From Desulfuromonas sp. AOP6 (GTDB lineage Bacteria > Desulfobacterota > Desulfuromonadia > Desulfuromonadales > SZUA-540): a stretch of DNA of 64,000 nt. This document shows, piece after piece, positions 18,754 to 28,900 of this stretch. The stretch lies in assembly GCF_009731355.2 (NCBI RefSeq), contig NZ_AP022810.1, forward strand, positions 1,082,001 through 1,146,000, in the 5' to 3' direction. The notes under the pieces were generated by a model, which saw nothing but the letters and a program-made list of their open reading frames with translations, was not told the origin of the DNA and ran no database searches. Position 1 is the first letter of the stretch. Each line of letters starts with the position of its first letter. A program made the position numbers and the translations under genes.

Positions 18754-18786
18754 AAGGGGGAATGCTTTAAATAGCGTTCCCCCTTG
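18754..18786 (+). terminator. Terminator after the sigma54 activator gene
   Basis: A 12-bp stem with one wobble pair (18754-18765 with 18774-18785) and an 8-base AT loop, followed by a T-rich stretch interrupted by G. It lies between the phased GTAAC motifs and the candidate sigma54 promoter. Confidence 0.65.
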
Positions 18787-18818
18787 TTGTTTCTATTGTT
18801 TTGCCCAAACATTGCGAC

Positions 18819-18835
18819 TTGGCACAAATCTGGTA
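18819..18835 (+). promoter_or_regulatory. Candidate sigma54 (-24/-12) promoter for nrfHA
   Basis: TTGGCAC is a perfect -24 element. At the expected 10-base spacing the -12 dinucleotide reads GG in place of GC, so the match is incomplete. It ends 67 bases before nrfH. Confidence 0.42.
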
Positions 18836-18901
18836 GAACTGACTAAGAAACGTCCAACGGTCGCCTTGTACCAGAAGGCTCAGGAGAGGGGGTGAGCAAG
18901 A

Positions 18902-19354
18902 ATGGCGAAAAAGAACATTATTGTTTTACTCGTTTTATTGGTAGTTGCGGCAGCGATTGGCGCTTTTGTGCTGTTCGGCCCCCCCGGGGTGCTGGCCAAG
19001 AGCAGTGAACCCGGTTTCTGCGCCAGCTGCCATGTCATGGAAGCAGAATACCAGGCCTGGTCTTATACCGGGGCGCACCGCAAACTTCAATGTGTGGATT
19101 GCCACCTGCCCAACCAGAACAAGGTCGCGCATTATGTCTGGAAGTCTATTGATGGCCTCAAGGACGCCTGGTTTTTTTACAGCGGTCGTGTTTCCGAGCG
19201 TATCGTTTTGACCGAACACGGTGGCGAGGTTCTGCAGGCCAACTGCATCCGCTGCCACAGCGGCACTGTCGCCATGATCTCAACCGAGGCAAAGTGCTGG
19301 AGCTGCCACCGGGGAACCCAGCATCGTCTCAGTGGAGCCATCGAAACACTCTAA
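18902..19354 (+). CDS. nrfH: Cytochrome c nitrite reductase small subunit, tetraheme quinol dehydrogenase
   Basis: Membrane-anchored NapC/NirT-family cytochrome that takes electrons from menaquinol and passes them to NrfA. The 150 residues have an N-terminal membrane anchor (about 5-25) and four CxxCH heme sites at 40-44, 64-68, 115-119 and 132-136. Residue HVMEAEYQAW after the first heme supplies the Met-rich region typical of NrfH heme 1. A GGAGAGGGGG purine stretch precedes the ATG. nrfA follows 63 bases downstream. Confidence 0.95.
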   Translation: MAKKNIIVLLVLLVVAAAIGAFVLFGPPGVLAKSSEPGFCASCHVMEAEYQAWSYTGAHRKLQCVDCHLPNQNKVAHYVWKSIDGLKDAWFFYSGRVSERIVLTEHGGEVLQANCIRCHSGTVAMISTEAKCWSCHRGTQHRLSGAIETL

Positions 19355-19417
19355 CACCTGACCTTGCACTGCCATAGGAACCTTATAAAAACCAATAGGA
19401 AGATTTCAGGAGGCGTT

Positions 19418-20899
19418 ATGAAAGAGGTGTTCAAACAAATTTTCACAGTGCTGCTGACTGTATCTGCAGCTTTTTTGCTGCTCACCGGCTGTCAGCCGGA
19501 AAAGGCGGAAATGGTGCGTCCGGTTGAAATTCCGGCCGGCGAGATTGATCCGGAAGTCTGGGGCAAAGCCTATCCCGTTCATTATGACTTGTGGAAAAAA
19601 ACCGCAGAACCTCTGCCCGCCGGCATGAGCAAATATCGCCCTGGCTTTGATGCCGACCGGGTAACCTATGACAAACTCTCGGCCTATCCTTATCTGGCTC
19701 TGCTGTTCAATGGTTGGGGGTTCGGTGTCGAGTACAATGAAGCGCGCGGTCATGCTTACATGGTTCGTGACCAGTTGGAAATCGATTCCTCCCGCATCGG
19801 CGCCGGTGGCGTCTGTCTGACCTGTAAGACACCCTATGCGCCCAAGCTCGAAAAAGAGATGGGCGTCAACTACTACAAAAACCCCTTCATGGATGTTCTA
19901 AACGAAATTCCTGAAAAGCATCATGAATTGGGAGTCGCCTGTATTGATTGCCACGATCCCAAGGATATGTCTTTAACCCTTTCCCGTGAATTCACCCTGG
20001 GCAAAGGGCTTGAAGCGCTGGGAACTGACGAAGGCAAATTGAGCCATCAGCAGATGCGTACCCTGGTCTGCGCCCAATGTCACGTGACCTACAATATCGT
20101 TAAGGACGAAAACAAGAAATCGGTCGGTATCTATTTCCCCTGGCAGGAAAGTCAGTTGGGCAAGATCACCATTGAAAACATCATTGCCCAGTTCCGCAAG
20201 GATCCGACCATTGCCGAGTGGAAGCAGAGCGTTACCGGATTCTTCCTTCCGTTCATCCGCCACCCCGAGTTCGAGCTCTTCTCCAATGACAGCGTGCACT
20301 GGATGGCGGGCGCCTCCTGTACGGACTGTCATATGCCCTATACCAAGGTCGGTTCTGCCAAGGTCTCCGACCACCGCGTCGCCAGCCCCCTCAAGGCCAA
20401 CCTGAAGGCCTGTCAGCAGTGCCATGCCGAGGGTGCCGATTGGCTGCGCCAGCGCGTCTACGCCATTCAGGATCGCACTGTCTCCATGCAGATTCGGTCC
20501 GGTTACGCTACAGCCACGGTCGCCAAGCTTTTTGAACTCACTCACAAAGCCCAGGCCGAGGGCAAGAAGATCGACCAGTCTCTGTATGACCAGGCCAAGC
20601 ATCATTACATCGATGCCTTTTTCCGCAGTCTCTTTATCGGTGCCGAAAACTCCATGGGCTTCCACAACCCGCCGGAAGCAGCTCGTGTTCTCAGTGACGC
20701 CGTTGCCTTTGCCGGCAAAGCCGAGGGGCTGCTAAGGCAGGCCTTGGCCCAGGCCGGCGTGAGCCTGCCCGCCAATATCGATCTGGAATTGGAAAAATAT
20801 CTTCATGATCGGGGCAAGAATAAAGTGCCTTTCCGGCCTGAGCAGGTGGTGGAAGATCCCTTTGGGAACCAGGAAAAACTGACGGGCAAGCAGATCTGA
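19418..20899 (+). CDS. nrfA: Ammonia-forming cytochrome c nitrite reductase, catalytic subunit
   Basis: Reduces nitrite to ammonium with six electrons in the periplasm. The 493 residues have five heme sites: the catalytic CLTCK (133-137, lysine-ligated, diagnostic for NrfA) and four CxxCH at 175-179, 218-222, 301-305 and 332-336. An N-terminal lipobox, LLTGC with Cys25, suggests it is a lipoprotein held at the membrane, as in several relatives. I start at ATG 19418 with AGGAGG 4 bases upstream; the longer frame from 19364 starts outside the signal sequence. Together with NrfH this gives respiratory nitrite ammonification or detoxification. Confidence 0.97.
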   Translation: MKEVFKQIFTVLLTVSAAFLLLTGCQPEKAEMVRPVEIPAGEIDPEVWGKAYPVHYDLWKKTAEPLPAGMSKYRPGFDADRVTYDKLSAYPYLALLFNGWGFGVEYNEARGHAYMVRDQLEIDSSRIGAGGVCLTCKTPYAPKLEKEMGVNYYKNPFMDVLNEIPEKHHELGVACIDCHDPKDMSLTLSREFTLGKGLEALGTDEGKLSHQQMRTLVCAQCHVTYNIVKDENKKSVGIYFPWQESQLGKITIENIIAQFRKDPTIAEWKQSVTGFFLPFIRHPEFELFSNDSVHWMAGASCTDCHMPYTKVGSAKVSDHRVASPLKANLKACQQCHAEGADWLRQRVYAIQDRTVSMQIRSGYATATVAKLFELTHKAQAEGKKIDQSLYDQAKHHYIDAFFRSLFIGAENSMGFHNPPEAARVLSDAVAFAGKAEGLLRQALAQAGVSLPANIDLELEKYLHDRGKNKVPFRPEQVVEDPFGNQEKLTGKQI

Positions 20900-20911
20900 T
20901 TTTACATGTAA

Positions 20912-20940
20912 AAAGGGTGGGGCCCTCGGCCCCGCCCTTT
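20912..20940 (+). terminator. Terminator after nrfA
   Basis: A 13-bp stem with one wobble (20912-20924 with 20928-20940), GC core and flanking A/T runs, 12 bases past the nrfA stop. Confidence 0.82.
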
Positions 20941-21210
20941 TCTATCTACTTGAATTAACAGTTTTTCATGGCATTGTGGCAATAAATTGTATACACAAGA
21001 ATCTGTGGATAGCACTGTGGAAAACGCCAATAAAATTGGCTAACTCGTTGATGGGCAGAGGGGATTAGCATTCTGCCTAGAAAAAAAACAGACCCATCGA
21101 GCCGCCCTGGCAAGCAAAAACATCGAAAAATCATAATATTGAGATGTTTTTGCTAAGACAGTTTTTACACGCTCCTGCCCCCCCGTTTCAGCCTCTGAAG
21201 CTTTTTTGGT
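20941..21210. other. Gene-free, structured AT-rich intergenic segment
   Basis: No ORF of note. Two inverted repeats stand out: GGCAGA (21054-21059) with TCTGCC (21072-21077), and a perfect 12-bp repeat, 21113-21124 with 21143-21154, around an 18-base AT loop. Neither has a clean T tract on the plus strand. They could be protein-binding sites or a small RNA; no known RNA family is recognisable by eye. Confidence 0.4.
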
Positions 21211-21240
21211 TTGACGAAACCCTATAGGCTATGGTATCAA
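21211..21240 (+). promoter_or_regulatory. Candidate promoter for acyl-CoA synthetase
   Basis: TTGACG (21211-21216) and TATCAA (21235-21240) are separated by 18 bases. Two palindromes lie directly downstream, as expected for a repressed promoter. Confidence 0.45.
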
Positions 21241-21243
21241 AAA

Positions 21244-21258
21244 TCGTTTTAAAAACGA
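21244..21258. promoter_or_regulatory. Palindrome next to the -10 element
   Basis: TCGTTTT-A-AAAACGA is a perfect 7-bp inverted repeat around a single base, starting 3 bases after the candidate -10. Its regulator is unknown. Confidence 0.4.
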
Positions 21259-21271
21259 CTAGTTATCAGCG

Positions 21272-21287
21272 TCAAACTTAAGTTTGA
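21272..21287. promoter_or_regulatory. PsrA/FadR-type fatty-acid operator
   Basis: A perfect 16-bp palindrome, TCAAACTTAAGTTTGA, contains CAAAC-N4-GTTTG. That matches the consensus reported for PsrA, the TetR-family fatty-acid-responsive repressor of Pseudomonas. It sits 48 bases before the acyl-CoA synthetase start and downstream of its candidate promoter. No such regulator gene is in the window. Confidence 0.6.
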
Positions 21288-21334
21288 TGAGGCTGAAAAT
21301 CTTTTTGGTGAAAATGAAGGGGAGGATTTTATCC

Positions 21335-22999
<1,665 letters not shown>

Positions 23000-23092
23000 C
23001 CTGCATCTGTATACTGAAGCATGATAGGGGGCAGGCGCACAGGCAGACCCGATCGCCGGCGCTGTGCCCCTTCTTTTTTGAGGAGAAAAACC

Positions 23093-24283
23093 ATGCGTAT
23101 CACTCCCGCTACCGAACTCATTCGTCGCGTCCAGTCTCTGCAAGCTCTCATGCAGGCCGATGGCCTCGATGGCGTGCTCATGATGCAGAACGCCGATCTT
23201 TTTTACTTCACCGGTTCTATCCAGCAGGGCCTTCTCTACGTCCCCGTTTCGGGCGAGGCCCTCTACCTGGTGCGCAAGGACTACACCCGGGCCCGCATGG
23301 AGTGCGGCCTGAAAGAAGTCCATCCCCTCAAGAGTCCGAAAGACCTGCCGGGCCTGCTCAGCGATTTCGACTATCCTCTGCCTAAAAAGGTGGGAATGGA
23401 ACTCGACGTGCTGCCAGTGGTCCATTTTCAGCGGATGCAGAAGATCCTGGGGGATTGTGCCGTGGTGGACGGTACGCCGCTGATCCGCACCGTTCGCGCC
23501 GTCAAATCGAAATACGAGATTGAGATCATGAAAGATGCGGCCCTGATGGTGGACAGGGTCTACCAGCGCGCCAAAGAGGTGATCCGGGTAGGGATGACCG
23601 ATCTTGAACTGGCGGCTGAGCTGGAATTTACCGCCCGCAAGCTGGGGCACCAGGGTATCACCCGCATGCGGGGCTTCAACTCGGAGCTTTTTTTCGGTCA
23701 CATCTTCTCGGGAGCCGACAGCGCCGCACCGGCCTATCTCGATGCCCCCCTTGGCGGTATCGGGGTCAATCCTTCCGTCGGGCAGGGCGCCAGTTACAAA
23801 CGTATTGAGCGCCATGAGCCGATTACCGTGGATTTTGCCGGAGCCTTCGACGGCTACCTGGTAGACCAGACCCGCATGCTGTGCATTGGTGGGCTGCCCG
23901 ACGAACTGATGAAGGCCTACGACGACATGATGGCCATTCAGCTCCGACTCAAGCAGATTGCGCGTCCGGGAGCCGTCTGGGGTGAAATCTACGATGAGTG
24001 CTACGCCCTCGCCTGTGAGATGGGGTACAAGGATCATTTCATGGGCTCTTCGGGAGCCCAGGTCTCCTTCATCGGTCACGGCATCGGCGTCGAAGTGGAC
24101 GAATATCCCTTCATCGCCCGGGGTTTCAAGGATCAAAAGCTGGAAGAGTTCATGACTTTCGCCTTTGAGCCCAAGGCCGTTTTCCCGGGACTCGGCGCGG
24201 TGGGAATTGAAAACACCTTCTGGGTCGGGGCCGATGGCCTCAAGCATCTGACCTTTTCCGATGAAAGCCTGGTCATCCTGTAG
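23093..24283 (+). CDS. M24 family metallopeptidase (Xaa-Pro aminopeptidase type)
   Basis: A creatinase/prolidase-fold peptidase. The 396 residues comprise an N-terminal creatinase domain (MQADGLDGVLMMQNADLFYFTGS) and a pita-bread catalytic domain with metal ligands in VDFAGAFDGYLVDQTR (two Asp), FIGHGIGVEVDEYP (His), FAFEPKAV (Glu) and GIENTF (Glu). Such enzymes release N-terminal residues before proline; exact specificity cannot be read from sequence. Start at 23093 with GAGGAG upstream. It converges on the outer-membrane barrel gene over a shared terminator. Confidence 0.88.
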   Translation: MRITPATELIRRVQSLQALMQADGLDGVLMMQNADLFYFTGSIQQGLLYVPVSGEALYLVRKDYTRARMECGLKEVHPLKSPKDLPGLLSDFDYPLPKKVGMELDVLPVVHFQRMQKILGDCAVVDGTPLIRTVRAVKSKYEIEIMKDAALMVDRVYQRAKEVIRVGMTDLELAAELEFTARKLGHQGITRMRGFNSELFFGHIFSGADSAAPAYLDAPLGGIGVNPSVGQGASYKRIERHEPITVDFAGAFDGYLVDQTRMLCIGGLPDELMKAYDDMMAIQLRLKQIARPGAVWGEIYDECYALACEMGYKDHFMGSSGAQVSFIGHGIGVEVDEYPFIARGFKDQKLEEFMTFAFEPKAVFPGLGAVGIENTFWVGADGLKHLTFSDESLVIL

Positions 24284-24296
24284 CCCCTGCTTGCCT

Positions 24297-24346
24297 CAGA
24301 AACGCAAAAAGCCCCTGCCATTGGACAGGGGCTTTTTGCGTTTCTG
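24297..24346. terminator. Bidirectional terminator
   Basis: A perfect 21-bp stem (24297-24317 with 24326-24346) with an 8-base loop contains AAAAA and TTTTT tracts next to a GCCCCTG core, so it works in both directions between convergent genes. Confidence 0.9.
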
Positions 24347-24356
24347 GACGGGCTGT

Positions 24357-25865
24357 TTAAAAGTCGATGCTGAGCTGGGCGGCGACCCGGGTTTCCTTGG
24401 GCACGTCTTCGCCATCAAACTCTTCCGAGTCACCGGCAAAGGCTCCGGCGATGTCGAGGCGGGCAGCCCACAGGTTGAGGCCAAGTCCGGCGGTGTAGAC
24501 CACCCCGATGTCGCTCTCGGCGAGATTTTTATAGACCCCGGCGCGCAGGGCAAGAACGCGGAAGGCGTCCCATTCGAGACCGGCAGAAATGTTCTGTGTT
24601 TTGTAACCGGTCAGAGTAGTTTCATTCTCGGTCAGATCGAGGTCGACTTCCAGGGTCAGGGTTTCGAAGGGGATAAAGGCCACGCCGGCAGTCACCTGAG
24701 GGTCCAGTTTTACATCGGCAAAGTGGCTGGTCGCGCCTGTGTCGGGATTGACCACCGTCAGGCCGTCAAACGTGGGGGAGTTCAGGTTGCGCCCCACCAG
24801 GCCAAGGTTGAAGTAACGGTAGCGCCCCATGATGCCGAGGTCGACGCCGAAGGTATTGCTCTCCTGATAGTTCTCGTCCGTTTCCGCCAGAATGTCGCCG
24901 GAATCGTTGTCGAAGACCAGCACCTGGGTGCCGTAGACGCGCCCCTTCATGAACTTGAGGTTGCCGCCGATGGACCAGTGGTCGTTGAGGGCGTAGCCGT
25001 AGCTCAGAGGCACTTCTATAACGCCGAAGCCCTGCAGTCGTACGGTGGTGGTGTTGTCTTCGAGGGAACCACTTGCTGTTGCCACGCTGCCAAGCTGTTC
25101 TACAACGTCTTGTACCAAGGCGGGATCAATGTTCTCTTGTGCCAGGATAAAGTCAAAGCGATCGATAGCTTCGTCAGAGTAGACAGTTTGTAACTCGACA
25201 ACTTGCTGCGCAGTCAGTACGGTGTATTGCCCGTCTGGAGTGTAGCTAGAAGACATGAGCACGCCTTCGATGTCACCGTTGAGGTCTGTAGTGGTCAGCC
25301 CCAGATTAGTCTGATCCACATCCAGTACCTGTCCTGACGCCTGCGCATAGGTGCGCACGCCCATGCCGAAACTGCCGACGCGCACGCCGAGGCCGCCGTT
25401 AACGTCGGCGGTGATAGCGTTGCCGGGCTGATCAAGGCCGGAGAGGCTGCTGACCAGGTTGATGAGGTCGACCAGGTCCGATTCGCTCTGAATACCGTTG
25501 GCGCTGAGCAGGTCATAATCGATGTCGGCGAGGGTGTCAAGATAGCTGCCGAACTGGTTGTGCAGGCGGTAGCCGGCGGCGGCGCCGATGTCCATGCCCC
25601 AGTCCTTGCGGCCCAGATTGTTGTTGTCGCTGGCAATGCGGTCACCGTTGCCGTCGCGCTTGCCGAAGAAGCCGAAGGCGGCGGGGTTGTAGTATTGGGC
25701 TGTGGTGTCATTGACCGAGGCGACGTTGGCGCCGGCCATGCCCATGGCCCGGGAGCCAACGAAAAAGCTGTCCATGGCCGAAGCGCCCGAGACGGTGAGG
25801 GCGACTGTGGCAAAAGCCAGAAGAATACGTGAAAATAGTCTGTTGCTGTGTGTGGCAGGCTGCAT
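24357..25865 (-). CDS. Outer-membrane beta-barrel protein (TraF_2/FadL-like)
   Basis: A 502-residue protein with a signal peptide (about residues 1-33, ending SGASA) and a mature N-terminus FFVGSRAMGMAGANVASVNDTTAQYYNPA. That wording is shared by OmpP1/FadL and TraF_2-type barrels, where the N-terminus plugs the barrel. The remainder alternates amphipathic strands and ends in an aromatic residue (SIDF), as barrels recognised by the BAM machine do. A hydrophobic-substrate channel is plausible beside the acyl-CoA synthetase; this is inferred. The start at 25865 has AAGGAG upstream; the frame from 25919 extends outside the signal peptide. Confidence 0.8.
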   Translation of the reverse strand: MQPATHSNRLFSRILLAFATVALTVSGASAMDSFFVGSRAMGMAGANVASVNDTTAQYYNPAAFGFFGKRDGNGDRIASDNNNLGRKDWGMDIGAAAGYRLHNQFGSYLDTLADIDYDLLSANGIQSESDLVDLINLVSSLSGLDQPGNAITADVNGGLGVRVGSFGMGVRTYAQASGQVLDVDQTNLGLTTTDLNGDIEGVLMSSSYTPDGQYTVLTAQQVVELQTVYSDEAIDRFDFILAQENIDPALVQDVVEQLGSVATASGSLEDNTTTVRLQGFGVIEVPLSYGYALNDHWSIGGNLKFMKGRVYGTQVLVFDNDSGDILAETDENYQESNTFGVDLGIMGRYRYFNLGLVGRNLNSPTFDGLTVVNPDTGATSHFADVKLDPQVTAGVAFIPFETLTLEVDLDLTENETTLTGYKTQNISAGLEWDAFRVLALRAGVYKNLAESDIGVVYTAGLGLNLWAARLDIAGAFAGDSEEFDGEDVPKETRVAAQLSIDF

Positions 25866-25924
25866 TGATTTCTCCTTGAAGTGAAATTCTCTCGTCTGTG
25901 TTAAAGGAAAGATTCTCACCTTTA

Positions 25925-25940
25925 TGCACTAAATGTGCCC
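25925..25940 (-). promoter_or_regulatory. Candidate sigma54 promoter of the outer-membrane barrel gene
   Basis: On the minus strand GGGCAC and GTGCA place GG and GC exactly 10 bases apart, close to the TGGCAC-N5-TTGCA consensus. It lies 60-75 bases before the start codon at 25865. Confidence 0.5.
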
Positions 25941-26067
25941 ATGCTTTTGAAGGTGGGGGTGAGGACAGACGGGGGCAGGATGGGAGAAAGGGCAGGATAC
26001 CGATAGATTATCAGAACGTTTGCGTCGGTTTTCTGACGGTGTCTTGACAGAAAATGTCAACAGAAAG
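25941..26067. other. Short intergenic gap with one inverted repeat
   Basis: TTGACA (26044-26049) and TGTCAA (26055-26060) form a 6-bp inverted repeat 8 bases past the pncB stop. It may be a weak terminator or an operator. Nothing else is seen. Confidence 0.35.
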
Positions 26068-27486
26068 TCAGCTCTGGACAGTTTCCATGAGGTGGTTTCT
26101 CAGTTCATGAAGCTGTGGGCTGATGGAGACCTTGTAGCGATGGGGGTTGAATAGTCGCAGCGAACCTTCGGGGAGGCGACGCAGTTGGTCGGCACAACGC
26201 TCGGAGAGGCGCTCCAGGGGCTCCGGATTGTAACACTTCTGTCCCGCGTCCATGACCGTCTGGCGCACATTCTCCAGGGTGACGTTTTCCGCGAGGATTT
26301 TGCGGCGGGCAGGGTTGGTGGGATCGTAGACTTCTTGTCCCGGCTTTACGATCTCTTCTTCGCGGGCAATGATGTCCATGAGGAAGTTGCCCTGCGAGTC
26401 CAGGGCGCGCCACAGATGCTTGCGGTCGGGAAGGGTGGCCTTGGCGATATCGCTGGTAACTTTCAGTTTGGGCTGATCGGCCAGGCGCACCAGCTTGTAG
26501 ACGCCGCCGAGGGCGCCGCCCCCTTCACCGGCGCAGGTGGCCAGTTTGGTGCCGACGCCATAGATGTCGATTTGACCTCCCTCGTCACGGATGGAGCGGA
26601 TGATATATTCATCGAGCTCGTTGGACGCCACGATCTTCAGTTCGGGAAAGCCGGCCTCGTCAAACATGCGGCGGGCCGCCTTGCTCAGATAGGCCAGATC
26701 CCCCGAGTCGAGCCGGACACCGAGCATCTGGTACCCCTTTTCACGGAGTTCCCTGGCGACGATCAGGGCGTTGGGCAGGCCGCTCTTCAGGGTGTCGTAG
26801 GTGTCGACCAGCAGGACGCAACTGTCGGGAAAACATTCGGCGTAAGCCCGAAAAGCGCGCAGTTCATCAGGGAAGGCCATGACCCAGCTGTGGGCGTGGG
26901 TCCCCTTGACGGGGATGCCGAACATCTGTCCTGCCTGGACGTTGCTGGTGCTGTGAACGCCGCCGATGTAGGCAGCGCGGGCGGCGCTGAGGCCTCCATC
27001 CGGGCCTTGGGCGCGCCGCAGGCCGAACTCAAGAACGACGCCGTCCTGGGCGGCCACGGTGATGCGGGCCGCTTTGGTGGCGACCAGGGTCTGGAAGTTG
27101 ATGATGTTGAGCAGGGCCGTTTCAACGAACTGGGCCTCGGCCAGGCGTCCTTCCACCGTCAGCAGGGGCTCGTTCGCAAAAACGACGGTCCCTTCCGGCG
27201 GTGCGATGACCTGGCCCCGAAAACGGAAGTTTTTAAGAAAATCCAGAAAGGCCGGTTTGAAGATATTCAGGCTGCGCAGATAAGTCAGGTCGTCTTCAGT
27301 GAAGCGGAGATTGGTCAAATACTCCAGGGCCGGTTCCAGACCGGCAAAGACGGCGAAACTCCCCTTGAAGGGGGCCTCACGAAAAAAGAGATCAAAGGTG
27401 GCGGGCGTTTCGTGCATGCCTTCGTCGAAATAGCCTGCCAGCATGGTCAGTTCATACAGGTCGGTGAGCAGGGCCGGATAGCGCAT
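26068..27486 (-). CDS. pncB: Nicotinate phosphoribosyltransferase
   Basis: Salvages nicotinate with PRPP to nicotinate mononucleotide in the Preiss-Handler NAD pathway. The 472 residues open with LLTDLYELTMLAGYF, typical of the family, and include the PRPP/substrate region GVRLDSGDLAYLSKAAR and IVASNELDEY, with a His-containing GTHAHSWVMAF segment. Start at 27486 (GAGGAGG upstream). It forms an NAD-related pair with the downstream-oriented sirtuin gene just upstream on the same strand, and complements nadC elsewhere in the window. Confidence 0.94.
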   Translation of the reverse strand: MRYPALLTDLYELTMLAGYFDEGMHETPATFDLFFREAPFKGSFAVFAGLEPALEYLTNLRFTEDDLTYLRSLNIFKPAFLDFLKNFRFRGQVIAPPEGTVVFANEPLLTVEGRLAEAQFVETALLNIINFQTLVATKAARITVAAQDGVVLEFGLRRAQGPDGGLSAARAAYIGGVHSTSNVQAGQMFGIPVKGTHAHSWVMAFPDELRAFRAYAECFPDSCVLLVDTYDTLKSGLPNALIVARELREKGYQMLGVRLDSGDLAYLSKAARRMFDEAGFPELKIVASNELDEYIIRSIRDEGGQIDIYGVGTKLATCAGEGGGALGGVYKLVRLADQPKLKVTSDIAKATLPDRKHLWRALDSQGNFLMDIIAREEEIVKPGQEVYDPTNPARRKILAENVTLENVRQTVMDAGQKCYNPEPLERLSERCADQLRRLPEGSLRLFNPHRYKVSISPQLHELRNHLMETVQS

Positions 27487-27537
27487 GGAGCCTCCTCGTT
27501 GCATAAAGGTCGCTTCCATTATAGCAGATGGGAATCC

Positions 27538-28368
27538 TCAGGCTGGCAGGCAGGCGGCAATCCCTGTCAGACCCTCCAGGGCGCCCACCGGCAGCGAAAG
27601 ATGCGGCGAGCCGATGTGCGCCTCCCGTGGATTGATGCGAACCACCTGCGTGCCCGGCCGCTGCCCGAGACGTTCGCTGAGGTGGCGGATGGTCGGAATC
27701 GCCGAGCCGGCTCCCAGTTCGATTACTAACAGCCGACGTTGCCTGTTGCGGCCGAGGAAGGCATCGAAGCGCTCCTCCTGGTCATGGCTGCGGTCGCTGA
27801 TCCAGGAATAATCCCCGAACATGAGGATGTTGGGACGAGCAACGCCGCCGCAGCGCGGACAGCGGGGAATATGTGTTGCCTTCATGGTTGTCGTGTCGAT
27901 GGGGATAGTCTCCCGGTTGGGCCAGATGGTCATGCAGCAGGGTTTGAGGCACTGCAGGTGATGGATGGAACCGTGCACTTCGACAACACGTTCCTCTGGA
28001 AAGCCTGCTTTCTGAAATTGGCCATCGACGTTGGAGGTCACCACGAAGGTGTCAAGCTGGTAATGTTTTTGCCAGGTTTGCAGGAGGTGGAAGCCCTGGT
28101 GGGGAATGGTCTCCCGGTAGAGATTGGTGCGGTGGCCGTAGAACCCCCAGCCGAAGCAGGGGTCGCTTTCGAAATGTGTTGGAGTGGCGGCGCCTATGAA
28201 ATTAATTCCGAGTTGGGCGTACATGGGGTAGGCCTTCCAGAAGCCGTGGTCGCCGCGGAAGTCCGGCAGGCCCGAGTCGACCCCCATGCCGGCGCCGGCC
28301 GTAATGACCAGGGCCTCCGCTTCTGTCAGGGCCAGGGCCGCTTCGCGATATACGTTGGAAAGATTCAT
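27538..28368 (-). CDS. Sir2-family NAD-dependent protein deacylase
   Basis: Removes acyl groups from lysines using NAD, releasing nicotinamide. The 276 residues show the NAD-binding GAGMGVDSGLPDFRG, SNVDGQF, the catalytic His in VEVHGS (about residue 131), and a four-cysteine zinc site (CLKPCC region and CPRCGG). It ends with a second NAD contact, VRINPRE. It is followed on the same strand by pncB; placing an NAD consumer next to an NAD salvage enzyme suggests a functional link. Confidence 0.9.
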   Translation of the reverse strand: MNLSNVYREAALALTEAEALVITAGAGMGVDSGLPDFRGDHGFWKAYPMYAQLGINFIGAATPTHFESDPCFGWGFYGHRTNLYRETIPHQGFHLLQTWQKHYQLDTFVVTSNVDGQFQKAGFPEERVVEVHGSIHHLQCLKPCCMTIWPNRETIPIDTTTMKATHIPRCPRCGGVARPNILMFGDYSWISDRSHDQEERFDAFLGRNRQRRLLVIELGAGSAIPTIRHLSERLGQRPGTQVVRINPREAHIGSPHLSLPVGALEGLTGIAACLPA

Positions 28369-28399
28369 GACGGAACCCTTTCTGGCTGGAAACCTCCGT

Positions 28400-28885
28400 T
28401 CAGCTGATGCCTACCTCGACGACCTGGGCGCTCAGCAGGGAAAGAAGCCAGCGGGGCTCAATCTCTACCAGAAAGCCGCGCTTGCCCCCGTTAAGATAGA
28501 TTTTTGGCAAATCTAGAATGGTCTTTTCAATGTAGACCGGCATCGCCCTGCGGGTGCCGAGAGGCGAGGTGCCGCCAACGAGATAGCCGCTGTGGCGATT
28601 GGCGGTGTCGGGCGGGCAGGGGGTGATGGTCTTGACGCCGAGGATGCGGGCCAGTTCCTTGGTGGAGACCTGCCGGTCGCCATGCATAAGAACAACAAGG
28701 GGCGAGCCCTTCTCATTCTCCATGATCAGCGTTTTGATAACCTGATGCTCCGGCACCCCCAGTTCCCGGGAAGAAGCTGCCGTGCCCCCTTTTTCTTCAT
28801 AGGCGTAGAGATGCCCGGTAAAAGGCACCTTGTGCTGGCGCAGCTGGCGGATGGCGGCGGTGACAGGGAGTTTGTCCTTTGCCAA
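28400..28885 (-). CDS. YbaK/EbsC-type aminoacyl-tRNA deacylase
   Basis: Probable Cys-tRNA(Pro) deacylase that hydrolyses misacylated tRNA in trans. The 161 residues contain the YbaK core (VPFTGHLYAYEEKGGTAASSRELGVPEHQVIKTL, GGTSPLGTRRAMPVY) with the conserved lysine in VIKTL. The start is TTG at 28885, with GGAGG 5-6 bases upstream. It lies between rhomboid and sirtuin genes on the same strand. Confidence 0.87.
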   Translation of the reverse strand: MAKDKLPVTAAIRQLRQHKVPFTGHLYAYEEKGGTAASSRELGVPEHQVIKTLIMENEKGSPLVVLMHGDRQVSTKELARILGVKTITPCPPDTANRHSGYLVGGTSPLGTRRAMPVYIEKTILDLPKIYLNGGKRGFLVEIEPRWLLSLLSAQVVEVGIS

Positions 28886-28900
28886 GAAGACCTCCGTCCC

